Shown piece by piece: positions 1 to 7,166 of a stretch of 15,640 bases of DNA. The notes below the pieces were generated by a model. That model was given only the letters and a program-made list of their open reading frames with translations, was not told the origin of the DNA and made no database searches. Within the stretch, counting starts at the first letter, position 1. Every line of letters begins with the position of its first letter. This stretch comes from JBOFHT01 sp051649785 (GTDB lineage: Archaea > Methanobacteriota > Methanobacteria > Methanobacteriales > Methanobacteriaceae), in contig JBOFHT010000048.1 of NCBI GenBank assembly GCA_051649785.1, positions 1 to 15,640 of the forward strand, in the 5' to 3' direction. The translations under genes were made by a program, and so were the position numbers.

Positions 1-117
1 GTAATAAAAAGAATATTCAACGGAACAAACCAAAGCAAAACACAAAAAACATCAAACAAAGAAACAAAACTCAAAAACACAATATACAACATCTACAGAT
101 CAACACAAATCCCATAA
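1..117 (+). CDS. Partial CDS, C-terminal 38 residues, probably of a transposase
   Basis: An open frame enters at the left edge and stops with TAA at 115-117, giving 38 residues that are basic and Asn/Thr-rich and end in YRSTQIP. No catalytic motif is visible because only the tail is present. The transposase assignment is inferred from position: a 17-bp sequence repeated inverted at the far end of the window begins 5 bp after the stop, as expected for the terminus of an IS just beyond its transposase gene. The codons (AAC, ATC, TAC) are richer in C than those of the neighbouring genes, which fits a mobile gene. The family cannot be assigned from this fragment. Confidence 0.35.
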   Translation, partial: VIKRIFNGTNQSKTQKTSNKETKLKNTIYNIYRSTQIP

Positions 118-121
118 AAAA

Positions 122-138
122 AGGGTTTCTACAAAGCC
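122..138. repeat. IS terminal inverted repeat, left copy
   Basis: The sequence AGGGTTTCTACAAAGCC is the reverse complement of 15502-15518 with one mismatch (16/17). Read inward toward the left-edge ORF it is GGCTTTGTAGAAACCCT, the kind of G-rich tip found on IS termini. It marks the outer end of an element lying mostly outside the window. Confidence 0.5.
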
Positions 139-298
139 ATAATTTTTATTATAACTACTTTTCATGCTTATTTTTATATAATTTTAAATAATAGTATTAA
201 CATATTATTTAATGAATATAATTTTTACAGTATTAATAGATTTATGACTAATAATAAATTTCAATATTTTATTAGAATTTCTATTAATAATTACAAAA

Positions 299-335
299 AT
301 ATTTAAAATAATAATTTTTATTTTAATAAAAGGAG
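299..335 (+). promoter_or_regulatory. Probable TATA box and Shine-Dalgarno for the ornithine cyclodeaminase gene
   Basis: A TATA-like ATATTTAAA at 299-307 lies about 36-44 bp before the ATG, and AGGAG at 331-335 is 7 nt from ATG 343. The ribosome site is convincing and fixes the start. The TATA call is weak because the whole region 139-330 is AT-rich with nothing else recognisable. Confidence 0.4.
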
Positions 336-342
336 CTAAATT

Positions 343-1563
343 ATGAATACACGTGAAGTAGAGCTTTCAGGGCATATTATTGATTCATTGGTTCTTCCTA
401 AAACATTAGATATTATTATGGATATGGGAGGGGACTTTAAAATAGTAGATTTTGAAGTAGGTAAACGTAAAGTAGATGTAAGTCATGCTAAGATAATTGT
501 TTCAGCTGAATCTTCACGTATTCTTGATGAAATATTAGATGAGCTGACTGAAATTGGGGCTTCTGTATCTGAGATAAAGGAAGTTGAATTAATTAGTGCT
601 TCTAAAGATAAAGTAGTTCCAAGTAATTTTTACTCAACAACTAACCATTTAACCCATATTTTCTATAAAAACAACTGGATTTTAGTTGATGAAATTGAGA
701 TGGATTGTTTAGTGGTTGTAGATGAAAAAACATCTACTGCAAAATGTAAAGATATTGGTAACATTAAAAAAGGAGATCTTGTTGTTGCAGGTCGTGAAGG
801 GATTCGTGTAACTCCTCCTGAGCGTCCTCGTGGAAAACAAGGTGTTTTTGAGTTTATGAATAGTGAAGCATCTTCGGAAAAACCTTTAATGAGTATCATT
901 GGAAAAATAGCTACTGAAATTAAGGAAATTAAGTCTCGTGGTGGAAAAATTGGGATAGTTGGAGGTCCTGCAATTGTCCATACAGGTTCTGCTGATTTAA
1001 TGGCTGATATGGTTAAAAGAGGTATTATTGATGTTATTTTTGCAGGAAATGCATTAGCTACTCATGATATTGAAAATGCTTTATATGGGACTTCATTAGG
1101 AATCTGTGTTAAAACTGGTGAAGGTGTAGCTAGAGGCCATAGGAATCATATGCGTGCTATTAATGAAATTAATGATGCTGGTTCAATAAAAGAAGCTGTT
1201 GGAAATGGCACACTCAAAAAAGGAATTATGTATGAATGTATTAAAAATGATGTTCCTTATGTTTTAGCAGGCTCAATACGTGATGATGGTCCTCTTCCTG
1301 ATGTTATAACTGATGTTATTGAAGCTCAAAGACAAATGAGAAAGTATGCACAAGAATTTGACATGGTTATTATGATATCTACTATGTTACATTCAATAGC
1401 TACTGGAAATGTATTACCTTCGAGAGTTAAGAGTATATGTGTTGATATTAACCCTGCTACTGTTACTAAATTGTCTGATAGGGGAAGTGCTCAAGTAGTT
1501 GGTATTGTTACAGATATTGGTGCATTTTTACCAATTTTACACAATGCACTTAGTGATATTTAG
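343..1563 (+). CDS. ocd: Archaeal ornithine cyclodeaminase (LOR/SDH-type, TIGR00300 family)
   Basis: A cytosolic enzyme predicted to convert L-ornithine to L-proline plus ammonia with bound NAD. The family (TIGR00300, the LOR/SDH bifunctional conserved domain) has a methanococcal member characterised as an ornithine cyclodeaminase, unrelated in fold to bacterial Ocd. At 406 residues it is full length for the family. The N-terminal LOR/SDH-like domain covers about residues 1-100. Residues 139-165 carry the GDLVVAGREGIRVTPPERPRG stretch in part (for example RVTPPERPRG). The Rossmann-type nucleotide-binding part begins near 200 with GKIGIVGGPAIVHTG, followed by FAGNALATHDIE (233-244) and DDGPLPD (314-320). 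The start is supported by AGGAG 7 nt upstream. It appears monocistronic, with T-runs after the stop and a separate promoter for hsdR. The exact reaction is inferred from the family. Confidence 0.85.
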   Translation: MNTREVELSGHIIDSLVLPKTLDIIMDMGGDFKIVDFEVGKRKVDVSHAKIIVSAESSRILDEILDELTEIGASVSEIKEVELISASKDKVVPSNFYSTTNHLTHIFYKNNWILVDEIEMDCLVVVDEKTSTAKCKDIGNIKKGDLVVAGREGIRVTPPERPRGKQGVFEFMNSEASSEKPLMSIIGKIATEIKEIKSRGGKIGIVGGPAIVHTGSADLMADMVKRGIIDVIFAGNALATHDIENALYGTSLGICVKTGEGVARGHRNHMRAINEINDAGSIKEAVGNGTLKKGIMYECIKNDVPYVLAGSIRDDGPLPDVITDVIEAQRQMRKYAQEFDMVIMISTMLHSIATGNVLPSRVKSICVDINPATVTKLSDRGSAQVVGIVTDIGAFLPILHNALSDI

Positions 1564-1584
1564 GATTTAGTGGTTAATAGTTTA

Positions 1585-1657
1585 ATTCTTTAATTTTTTT
1601 CAATTTCTCTTTTTATTTTTAATATTAAATTTATTTCTACTTTTTATCTTTTTTTTA
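1585..1657 (+). terminator. U-rich terminator after the cyclodeaminase gene
   Basis: Several T-runs of 5-8 bases (around 1594-1600 and 1649-1656) follow the stop codon without a strong stem, the usual form of an archaeal intrinsic terminator. Confidence 0.45.
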
Positions 1658-1741
1658 AATATTTCAAATATTTTAATTAGTTTTATTTTTAGCATTTTTT
1701 AGATTTTTATAGTAATTTTCCTTTTTAATTGTTAATTTTAT

Positions 1742-1755
1742 GAAAAGTATATAAA
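1742..1755 (+). promoter_or_regulatory. hsdR promoter (BRE plus TATA box)
   Basis: GAAAAG (1742-1747) followed by TATATAAA (1748-1755) is a good archaeal BRE/TATA pair. Transcription would start near 1775-1780 and leave a leader of about 45-50 nt. A Shine-Dalgarno-like AGGGGAT (about 1813-1819) precedes the GTG start at 1825. Confidence 0.5.
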
Positions 1756-1824
1756 TTAAATTATTAATAAATAAAACTATTAAAAGTTATTTTAACTTAT
1801 TTTTTCAAATATAGGGGATTTTTC

Positions 1825-4545
1825 GTGAGTACTCAAAGTGAAGCGGTTTTAGAGGAAAATTTAATTAAGCGACTTGTTAAAGGTAGCTATGAACGAGTTA
1901 ATATTCATAATGAAGATGAATTATTAGCTAATTTAAAAAATCAAATTGAAGATTATAATAATGTTCAATTAAGTGATTATGAGTTTGACAAAGTTCTAAC
2001 TCATTTAGAAGGAGGGAATGTATTTGATAAATCAAAAAAGCTACGGGATAAATTTCCTATTCAACGAGATAATGAAGTTATTTATTTAGAGTTTTTTAAT
2101 CAAGAAAATTGGTGTAAAAATAATTTTCAAGTAGCTAATCAAATTAAAATGGTTAACAAATACCAAAATCGTTATGATGTGACTATTTTGATTAATGGGT
2201 TGCCCCTTGTTCAAATTGAGTTGAAAAGACGTGGTAAAGAAATTAAAGAAGCTTTTAATCAAATAAAAAGATATACTATTCATTCTTTTAATAAAGGGCT
2301 TTTCCACTATATTCAAATTTTTGTTATTAGTAATGGAGTTAATACTAAATACTTTGCTAATGGTAAAATTGATGAATTAAAATTTGAATATACTTTTTAC
2401 TGGAAAGATAAAGAAAATAATAATATTTCTAGATTAAGTGATTTTGCTGAAAGCTTTTTAGAGCGATGTCACTTATCTAAAATGATTGCAAGATACATTG
2501 TTCTTAATGAAACTAATCGAAATTTAATGGTGCTTCGTGCGTATCAATACTATGCTGTTGAAGCTATTGTAAATAGGGCGTTAGAAACATCTAACAATGG
2601 TTTTGTATGGCATACTACTGGAAGTGGAAAAACTTTAACTTCATTTAAAGCTAGCCAGATACTTGCGAGAGAAGAAAGTATTGATAAAGTTATTTTTGTT
2701 GTAGATAGACGAGATTTAGATAATCAAACTGTTTCAGAATTTAATAAATTTTCTAATAATTCTGTTGATGGCACTGATAACACAAGAATGCTAGTTAAAC
2801 AATTAAAAGGGAATGATAAATTAATTGTAACTACTATTCAAAAGTTAACAAGAGCTATTAGTCAAAAAAGACATAAAACTTCAATGAATTCTGTTAAAGA
2901 TAAAAAAATTGTTATGATGTTTGATGAATGTCATAGAAGCCAGTTTGGACTTTGGCATGAACAAATTAAAGAATTTTTCAATAATATTCAATTCTTTGGT
3001 TTCACAGGCACTCCTATTATGGCGGTTAATTCTAATAATGGTAAAACAACTGCTGATTTATTTGGTGAAAGGTTACATTCTTATTTAATTAAAGATGGGA
3101 TTAAAGATAATAATGTTTTAGGTTTTTCAGTTGATTATGTTTCTACTTATAAAAATAAGTCTATTGAAGATGAAGAAGTTGAAAATATTGATAAAAAAGA
3201 AGTATTTTTAAGTGAAAAGCGTTTAAAACTTGTTTGTGAATATATTATTGAAAATCATAATAAAAAGACTTATGATAAAGAATTCAATGCACTATTTGCT
3301 GTTGGTTCAATTGATTTAGCTTTAAAATATTACAATATGTTCAAATCTTTAAATCATTATTTAAATATAGCTACTATTTTTTCATATAACCCTAATGGTG
3401 AAATAGAAGGTGATTTGCATAATAGGGACAGATTAGAAGTTTGTATTGATGATTATAATAATATGTTTAAAACTAATTTTTCAACAGATAGTTTTTCAGA
3501 ATATTATATTGATGTTTCTAAAAAGTTTAAAAATAGGCAAATTGATATTCTCATTGTTGTTAATATGTTTTTAACTGGATTTGATAGTCAAATGCTTAAT
3601 ACATTATATGTTGATAAAAATTTAGAGTATCATGGGCTTCTTCAAGCATTTTCAAGAACTAATAGGATTTATAATGCTAAAAAATCATATGGGCAAATTG
3701 TTTGTTTTAGGAACCTTAAACAAAAAACGGATGATTCAATAGCTTTGTATTCTAATGAAGATGCTCCTGATTATGTTTTAATGAGATCATATAAAGAATA
3801 TGTTATGGAATTCCAAAATGTGTTTACTGAATTTTCTAAATTAACTCCTAATATTGAGGATGTAAATAGCCTTGAATCTGAAAAAGATAAAGAGAAATTT
3901 GTTATTCTATTTAGAGAAATGCTTAGAATTAATAATAAGCTAAAAACTTTTATAGATTTTGATTTTGAAGATATCGGAATTACAGAACAGAACTTTGAAG
4001 ACTTTAAAAGTAAATATTTAGATATTTATGATGAGGTTAAAAAATATAATGGTAGTAAAAAGACTTCTATTTTAGAAGACATTAATTTTGAAATTGAATT
4101 AGTAGCTCATGATAATATTAATGTTTCATATATTTTAAAACTTTTAAAAGAATTAGATAAAGATAGTAAAAGCTTTGAAAAAGATAAAGAATTTATTATT
4201 AAAACAATGGAAAAATCTAAAGATTTACGTAGTAAAATAGATTTAATTGAGAAGTTTATTAATGAAAGTTTACCTTCAAAAGAGAATATGGGAGAATTAG
4301 ACAATGAGTTTGATGAATTCTTTGATACAGAAAAAGATAAAGCTATTAAAGAATTATCTAAAAAAGAGGATTTAGATGTTGATTTAGCTCGTGAAGTCAT
4401 TATTGAGTATGAAGAAACAGGTAAACTTAAAGATGATAAAATTAAATCTTCTTTTGTAGATAAATTAGGTTTTAAAGATAGAAGGATTAAAGTTAGAGAA
4501 ATTAAGGACAAAGTCATGAATATTGTTGAAATGTTTAATTTTTAA
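1825..4545 (+). CDS. hsdR: Type I restriction endonuclease, motor/nuclease subunit HsdR
   Basis: The restriction and DNA-translocation subunit of a type I R-M complex (R2M2S), 906 residues. The N-terminal PD-(D/E)xK nuclease shows D118, E132-L-K134 and a QxxxY motif at 146-150. The superfamily 2 helicase-like motor shows Walker A HTTGSGKT (263-270), motif II DECH (367-370), motif III FTGTP (393-397) and, near 580-615, LTGFDSQ followed by QAFSRTNR (motifs V and VI). The last 250 residues are charged and helical, as in the HsdR C-terminal domain that contacts the methylase core. All catalytic residues look intact. Translation starts at GTG, with AGGGGAT about 6-8 nt upstream. It has its own promoter and is separated from hsdM by 985 bp, so nuclease and methylase are probably transcribed separately. 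Confidence 0.93.
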   Translation: MSTQSEAVLEENLIKRLVKGSYERVNIHNEDELLANLKNQIEDYNNVQLSDYEFDKVLTHLEGGNVFDKSKKLRDKFPIQRDNEVIYLEFFNQENWCKNNFQVANQIKMVNKYQNRYDVTILINGLPLVQIELKRRGKEIKEAFNQIKRYTIHSFNKGLFHYIQIFVISNGVNTKYFANGKIDELKFEYTFYWKDKENNNISRLSDFAESFLERCHLSKMIARYIVLNETNRNLMVLRAYQYYAVEAIVNRALETSNNGFVWHTTGSGKTLTSFKASQILAREESIDKVIFVVDRRDLDNQTVSEFNKFSNNSVDGTDNTRMLVKQLKGNDKLIVTTIQKLTRAISQKRHKTSMNSVKDKKIVMMFDECHRSQFGLWHEQIKEFFNNIQFFGFTGTPIMAVNSNNGKTTADLFGERLHSYLIKDGIKDNNVLGFSVDYVSTYKNKSIEDEEVENIDKKEVFLSEKRLKLVCEYIIENHNKKTYDKEFNALFAVGSIDLALKYYNMFKSLNHYLNIATIFSYNPNGEIEGDLHNRDRLEVCIDDYNNMFKTNFSTDSFSEYYIDVSKKFKNRQIDILIVVNMFLTGFDSQMLNTLYVDKNLEYHGLLQAFSRTNRIYNAKKSYGQIVCFRNLKQKTDDSIALYSNEDAPDYVLMRSYKEYVMEFQNVFTEFSKLTPNIEDVNSLESEKDKEKFVILFREMLRINNKLKTFIDFDFEDIGITEQNFEDFKSKYLDIYDEVKKYNGSKKTSILEDINFEIELVAHDNINVSYILKLLKELDKDSKSFEKDKEFIIKTMEKSKDLRSKIDLIEKFINESLPSKENMGELDNEFDEFFDTEKDKAIKELSKKEDLDVDLAREVIIEYEETGKLKDDKIKSSFVDKLGFKDRRIKVREIKDKVMNIVEMFNF

Positions 4546-4799
4546 TTCTTATTTTTCTGTTTTATTTTGGATTAACTTTGATATTTTTCAATGTAATTTC
4601 AAAAAATATTCACTTTTTTATTTATTTTTTTAAATTTAATTTTTAGTAATTATTTCAATATTTATACTAGCTTATGTTTAAAAAATTATTATTGTATAGT
4701 TATCTTGCTTTGGAAATATTATTTTATTTAAATGTTTTGCTAAAAAAATCATTTTTCCATAGTTATATTACTAGAGGATTGTTTATAGTATTTAAAAGT

Positions 4800-4898
4800 T
4801 TACTTAAAGCTTAATATTATCCCTATTGCAAAAACTATAAATACTAAGGTAGTTAATACTATAATTGTGCTTAACATAAAACAAAATAAATAAAACAT
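4800..4898 (-). CDS. Possible 32-aa hydrophobic peptide, minus strand
   Basis: ATG at 4898-4896 opens a 32-codon frame ending in TAA. The product begins MFYLFCFML, runs through an almost uninterrupted hydrophobic stretch (TIIVLTTLVFIVFAIGII) and ends SFK, so it would be a single membrane span with a basic end. The only ribosome-site candidate is a weak AAGG a few bases upstream. It is divergent from the 28-aa peptide ORF at 4976. I do not recognise it. A hydrophobic frame of this size can arise by chance in T-rich DNA, so the call is tentative. Confidence 0.25.
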   Translation of the reverse strand: MFYLFCFMLSTIIVLTTLVFIVFAIGIILSFK

Positions 4899-4910
4899 GA
4901 AGCCTTAATA

Positions 4911-4961
4911 ATGAATGTTCTTGAGGAAAGAGCATGTATTCGACTTTCCTCATGCTTTTAG
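4911..4961 (+). CDS. Possible 16-aa leader ORF
   Basis: A 16-codon frame (begins MNVLEERACIRL) runs across the hairpin at 4923-4951 and stops with TAG at 4959-4961, immediately before the strong GGAGGTG of the next small ORF. The arrangement would let ribosomes on this frame open the hairpin and couple to the downstream peptide. No good ribosome site precedes it, though a TATA-like ATAAATAAAA near 4886-4895 would put the transcript start close to its ATG. Its role as a leader is inference. Confidence 0.2.
   Translation: MNVLEERACIRLSSCF
4923..4951. promoter_or_regulatory. Hairpin before the 28-aa peptide gene
   Basis: GAGGAAAG (4923-4930) and CTTTCCTC (4944-4951) form a perfect 8-bp stem around a 13-nt loop. 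A second, mutually exclusive pairing GCATG/CATGC (around 4932-4936 and 4951-4955) is possible. The structure ends 12 nt before GGAGG, so it could control access to that site. Confidence 0.35.
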
Positions 4962-4975
4962 AAGGAGGTGTGAGC

Positions 4976-5062
4976 ATGTTGATAATTACAAAATTTATTT
5001 TGTTGGTATTGGTTGCTTTATTTGTAGCATTAGCCCAATATTTAATGTTATATTTGCCGTAG
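4976..5062 (+). CDS. Small hydrophobic peptide (28 aa) with strong ribosome site
   Basis: A 28-codon ORF from ATG 4976 to TAG 5060-5062. The Shine-Dalgarno GGAGGTG at 4964-4970 is one of the best matches to the archaeal anti-SD in the window, with about 5 nt spacing, and is the main evidence that this is translated. The peptide starts MLIITK and then runs hydrophobic (FILLVLVALFVALA), ending QYLMLYLP: one membrane span with a single positive charge near the N terminus. It is not a recognised family. Size and character resemble toxic or regulatory single-span peptides such as type I toxins, but no antitoxin has been shown. It sits between hsdR and hsdM and is followed 9 nt later by another small hydrophobic frame. 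Confidence 0.45.
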   Translation: MLIITKFILLVLVALFVALAQYLMLYLP

Positions 5063-5071
5063 TTTGATATA

Positions 5072-5155
5072 ATGGAAATTGGAGTTTTTACTTTTTCCTT
5101 CTGTGTAGGCTCAGTTTTCATTTTCTTCCATTGTTGTGCACTAATATTTCCATAA
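5072..5155 (+). CDS. Possible 27-aa hydrophobic, Cys-containing peptide
   Basis: An ORF of 27 codons (ATG 5072, TAA 5153-5155) begins 9 nt after the stop of the 28-aa ORF. The product begins MEIGVFTFSF and continues CVGSVFIFFHCCALIFP, hydrophobic with three Cys and one His. The ribosome site is poor (TTGAT 5-8 nt upstream), so translation would depend on coupling. Its close spacing to the upstream peptide ORF is the only positive evidence besides composition. Confidence 0.22.
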   Translation: MEIGVFTFSFCVGSVFIFFHCCALIFP

Positions 5156-5168
5156 AAAAGTTTATATA
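5155..5168 (+). promoter_or_regulatory. Promoter of the structured RNA
   Basis: An A-rich BRE-like AAAAAAG (about 5154-5160) followed by TTTATATA (5161-5168). The expected start, about 25 bp from the TATA centre, falls at 5188-5191, exactly where the paired region of the downstream RNA begins. Confidence 0.45.
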
Positions 5169-5187
5169 GTTAGCCCTATATATTAAT

Positions 5188-5366
5188 TGATGTCGAAACA
5201 TGCTCGCTATTTAATTTATTTTAAATAGTTTAGAAAATCAAAGATTTTCTTAAGATTTTCTAACATCGAAAAGCTGTATGCTTTTCTTTGTTCCTCAAAG
5301 TATTCATACTTTGTTTTGTCTTCTAATTTAAGCATTTATTTGCTTTTATTAGAAGACATTTTTTTT
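5188..5366 (+). ncRNA. Candidate structured RNA, about 180 nt, between hsdR and hsdM
   Basis: Six consecutive pairings are visible. An outer helix joins GATGT (5189-5193) with ACATC (5263-5267) and encloses a hairpin CTATTTAA/TTAAATAG (5207-5228, loop TTTATT) and a stem TAGAAAATC/GATTTTCTA (5231-5239 with 5254-5262). That last stem competes with a tight GAAAATC/GATTTTC hairpin (5233-5249). Then follow GAAAAGC/GCTTTTC (5268-5286), CAAAGTA/TACTTTG (5296-5313) and the long GTCTTCTAAT/ATTAGAAGAC stem (5318-5357) before a T-run. TATA box upstream and terminator downstream give it the shape of an independent transcript. No known RNA family is recognised. Alternatively it is the attenuating leader of hsdM, whose ATG lies 165 nt further on. 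Confidence 0.5.
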
Positions 5367-5368
5367 AA
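5318..5368 (+). terminator. Terminator hairpin at the end of the structured RNA
   Basis: A perfect 10-bp stem (5318-5327 with 5348-5357) is extended inward by AAGCA/TGCTT (5330-5334 with 5341-5345) and followed by ATTTTTTTT. This is the strongest stem-plus-T-run in the window. Confidence 0.55.
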
Positions 5369-5477
5369 TTCTTATTTTTCTAAATTAGGTGTAAAAAATT
5401 TATTATAATTTTCTTAGACACAAAGCTTTTGAAAGTAACAATATTATCAATAATATTTAAGTAATGGAATTAACAAA

Positions 5478-5520
5478 TTTATACATATTATGTTTTTCAA
5501 TATTATTTATTTTTTTGGAG
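5478..5520 (+). promoter_or_regulatory. Probable hsdM promoter and Shine-Dalgarno
   Basis: TTTATACA at 5478-5485 is a TATA-like element with an A-rich upstream flank. GGAG at 5517-5520 precedes ATG 5532 by 11 nt. An overlapping out-of-frame ATG at 5524 is closer to the GGAG but leads nowhere. Confidence 0.35.
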
Positions 5521-5531
5521 TGTATGTTTAG

Positions 5532-7076
5532 ATGTCAAATTATAAGAACTCACTTGAGTCAAAGCTTTGGGCAATTGCTGATGAATTAAGAGGCAATATG
5601 GATGCAAGTGAATTTAAAAACTATATTTTAGGATTTATTTTTTACAAATATTTATCTGAGAAAACTGCAAGTTTTATGGAAAAAGAGCTAAAAGAAGATA
5701 ATATTTCATTTAAAGAAGCTTATTTAAAAGAAGATTGGAAAGACGATTTAGAAGATGAAGCTATTACTAATTTAGGATATTTTATAAGTCCTGATTTTCT
5801 TTTTGATAATTTTGTTAGTGAAGCTAAAAATGGTAAATTTATTATTGATAATTTAAATAAAGCTTTACAGAAAATTGAAGATTCTTCTATTGGAAAAGCA
5901 AGTGAAGGCGACTTTTCTAATCTTTTTGAGGATGTTGATTTAGAATCATCTAAATTAGGTAAAACTCCTGAGACACGAAATAAACTTATTTCTAAGATTT
6001 TATTACATTTATCTGAAATTGACTTTAAAATTGATGATTCTGAAGCTGATATTTTAGGGGATGCTTATGAATACTTAATAAGTCAATTTGCTTCAAGTGC
6101 AGGTAAAAAAGCAGGTGAATTTTATACTCCTCAAGAAGTTTCTAAGATTTTGGCTAAGCTAGTTACATTAAATAAAAGCAAAATTAAAAGTGTTTATGAT
6201 CCTACTTGTGGTTCAGGTTCTCTTTTACTTCGTGTAGCTAAAGAAGCAGAAGTAAGTGATTTTTATGGTCAAGAATTAAATCAAACTACTTATAATTTAG
6301 CTAGAATGAATATGACTTTACATAATGTTTGGTATGATGATTTTGAAATAAGACAAGGAGATTCTATTCAAGAACCCATGCATATTGGGGAAAAATTTGA
6401 ATCAATAGTAGCTAATCCTCCTTTCTCCGCTAAATGGGATGCATCTAATGAATATCTTGAAGATCCTCGTTTTTCAGCTTATGGTAAGTTAGCTCCTAAA
6501 TCTAAAGCAGATTTTGCTTTTGTTCAACATATGATTTATCATTTAGATGAAAATGGTGTAATGGGTGTTGTATTGCCTCATGGAGTTTTATTTAGAGGTG
6601 CTGCAGAAGGAGTAATTAGAAAATTTTTAATTAAAGATAAAAATTATTTAGATGCTGTTATAGGTCTTCCAGCTAACATTTTCTATGGAACAAGTATTCC
6701 TACTGTTATTTTAGTATTTAAGAAATGCCGTGAAGAAGACGCTGATATTTTATTTATTGATGCTTCAAAAAACTTTGAAAAAGTTAAAAACCAAAATAAG
6801 CTTAGAGATGAAGATATCAATAAAATTATTGAAACTTATAAAGATAGAACTGAAATTGAGAAGTTTTCACACTTATCTAAATTAGATGAAGTTGAAGAAA
6901 ATGATTATAATTTAAATATTCCTAGATATGTTGATACTTTTGACGAAGAAGAACCTATTGACTTAGATGAAGTTATTGATGAACTGGAAAAAGTTCATGA
7001 AGAAATGAAAGAAGTTGATAAAGAGATTCAGAAGTATTGTGATGAATTAGGAATTAGGGCTCCTGTCTTTAGGTGA
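5532..7076 (+). CDS. hsdM: Type I DNA adenine-N6 methyltransferase subunit HsdM
   Basis: The methylation subunit of the type I R-M complex. It transfers a methyl group from S-adenosylmethionine to adenine in the target chosen by HsdS. It has 514 residues, a normal length. The N-terminal helical domain (HsdM_N-like) covers about 8-150. The family motif GEFYTP is at 195-200, AdoMet motif I DPTCGSGSLL at 223-232 and catalytic motif IV NPPF at 295-298. The C-terminal part is acidic and coiled-coil-like (about 470-505), suited to packing on HsdS. The last residues, RAPVFR, extend past ELGI, where I would expect such proteins to end. They resemble the PxLRF start of HsdS proteins, so the 3' end may have been altered by an old rearrangement. 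The expressed hsdS follows after 88 bp. Confidence 0.93.
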   Translation: MSNYKNSLESKLWAIADELRGNMDASEFKNYILGFIFYKYLSEKTASFMEKELKEDNISFKEAYLKEDWKDDLEDEAITNLGYFISPDFLFDNFVSEAKNGKFIIDNLNKALQKIEDSSIGKASEGDFSNLFEDVDLESSKLGKTPETRNKLISKILLHLSEIDFKIDDSEADILGDAYEYLISQFASSAGKKAGEFYTPQEVSKILAKLVTLNKSKIKSVYDPTCGSGSLLLRVAKEAEVSDFYGQELNQTTYNLARMNMTLHNVWYDDFEIRQGDSIQEPMHIGEKFESIVANPPFSAKWDASNEYLEDPRFSAYGKLAPKSKADFAFVQHMIYHLDENGVMGVVLPHGVLFRGAAEGVIRKFLIKDKNYLDAVIGLPANIFYGTSIPTVILVFKKCREEDADILFIDASKNFEKVKNQNKLRDEDINKIIETYKDRTEIEKFSHLSKLDEVEENDYNLNIPRYVDTFDEEEPIDLDEVIDELEKVHEEMKEVDKEIQKYCDELGIRAPVFR

Positions 7077-7122
7077 TTTTATTATTATTTTAAAGTTTTT
7101 ATAGGCAATTTTGATAAATTTA

Positions 7123-7166
7123 ATATTCGTAATATTAATATATAACGAATTACTATATACGAATAT
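7123..7166. repeat. Inverted repeat across the hsdS start
   Basis: ATATTCGTA (7123-7131) is exactly inverted as TACGAATAT (7158-7166), with another ACGAAT inside. The right arm overlaps the proposed hsdS ATG (7165-7167). It could form an RNA hairpin that masks the start, or bind a protein. It lies just outside the invertible segment, so it would act on whichever hsdS is installed. Confidence 0.35.

Larger units (their letters stand above)
4546..5531. other. Long hsdR-hsdM intergenic region with tiny ORFs and a structured RNA
   Basis: The 985 bp between two subunit genes of the same enzyme have no ORF resembling a known family. 4546-4799 is T-rich and contains only a probable U-rich end for hsdR (4546-4570). 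4800-5155 holds four possible tiny ORFs with hydrophobic products. 5161-5368 holds a TATA box and a chain of hairpins ending in a T-run. 5369-5531 carries the probable hsdM promoter and Shine-Dalgarno. Each item is listed separately. Confidence 0.6.

Noticed and set aside
4107..4517. 136-codon minus-strand ORF within hsdR
   Set aside because: Ser/Leu-rich shadow of the Lys/Glu/Asp-rich C-terminus of HsdR.
4923..4951. Resemblance of GAGGAAAG to a conserved RNase P RNA segment
   Set aside because: None of the other RNase P RNA core elements is present around it. The match is part of a local hairpin.
4804..5121. 105-codon minus-strand ORF in the hsdR-hsdM gap
   Set aside because: Composition is patternless, there is no ribosome site, and it overlaps antisense to the better supported 28-aa ORF and hairpin.
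7111..7164. TTG start giving hsdS 18 extra residues
   Set aside because: The extension is unlike HsdS N-termini, has no ribosome site, and the fixed ATG 7165 fits both specificity genes.
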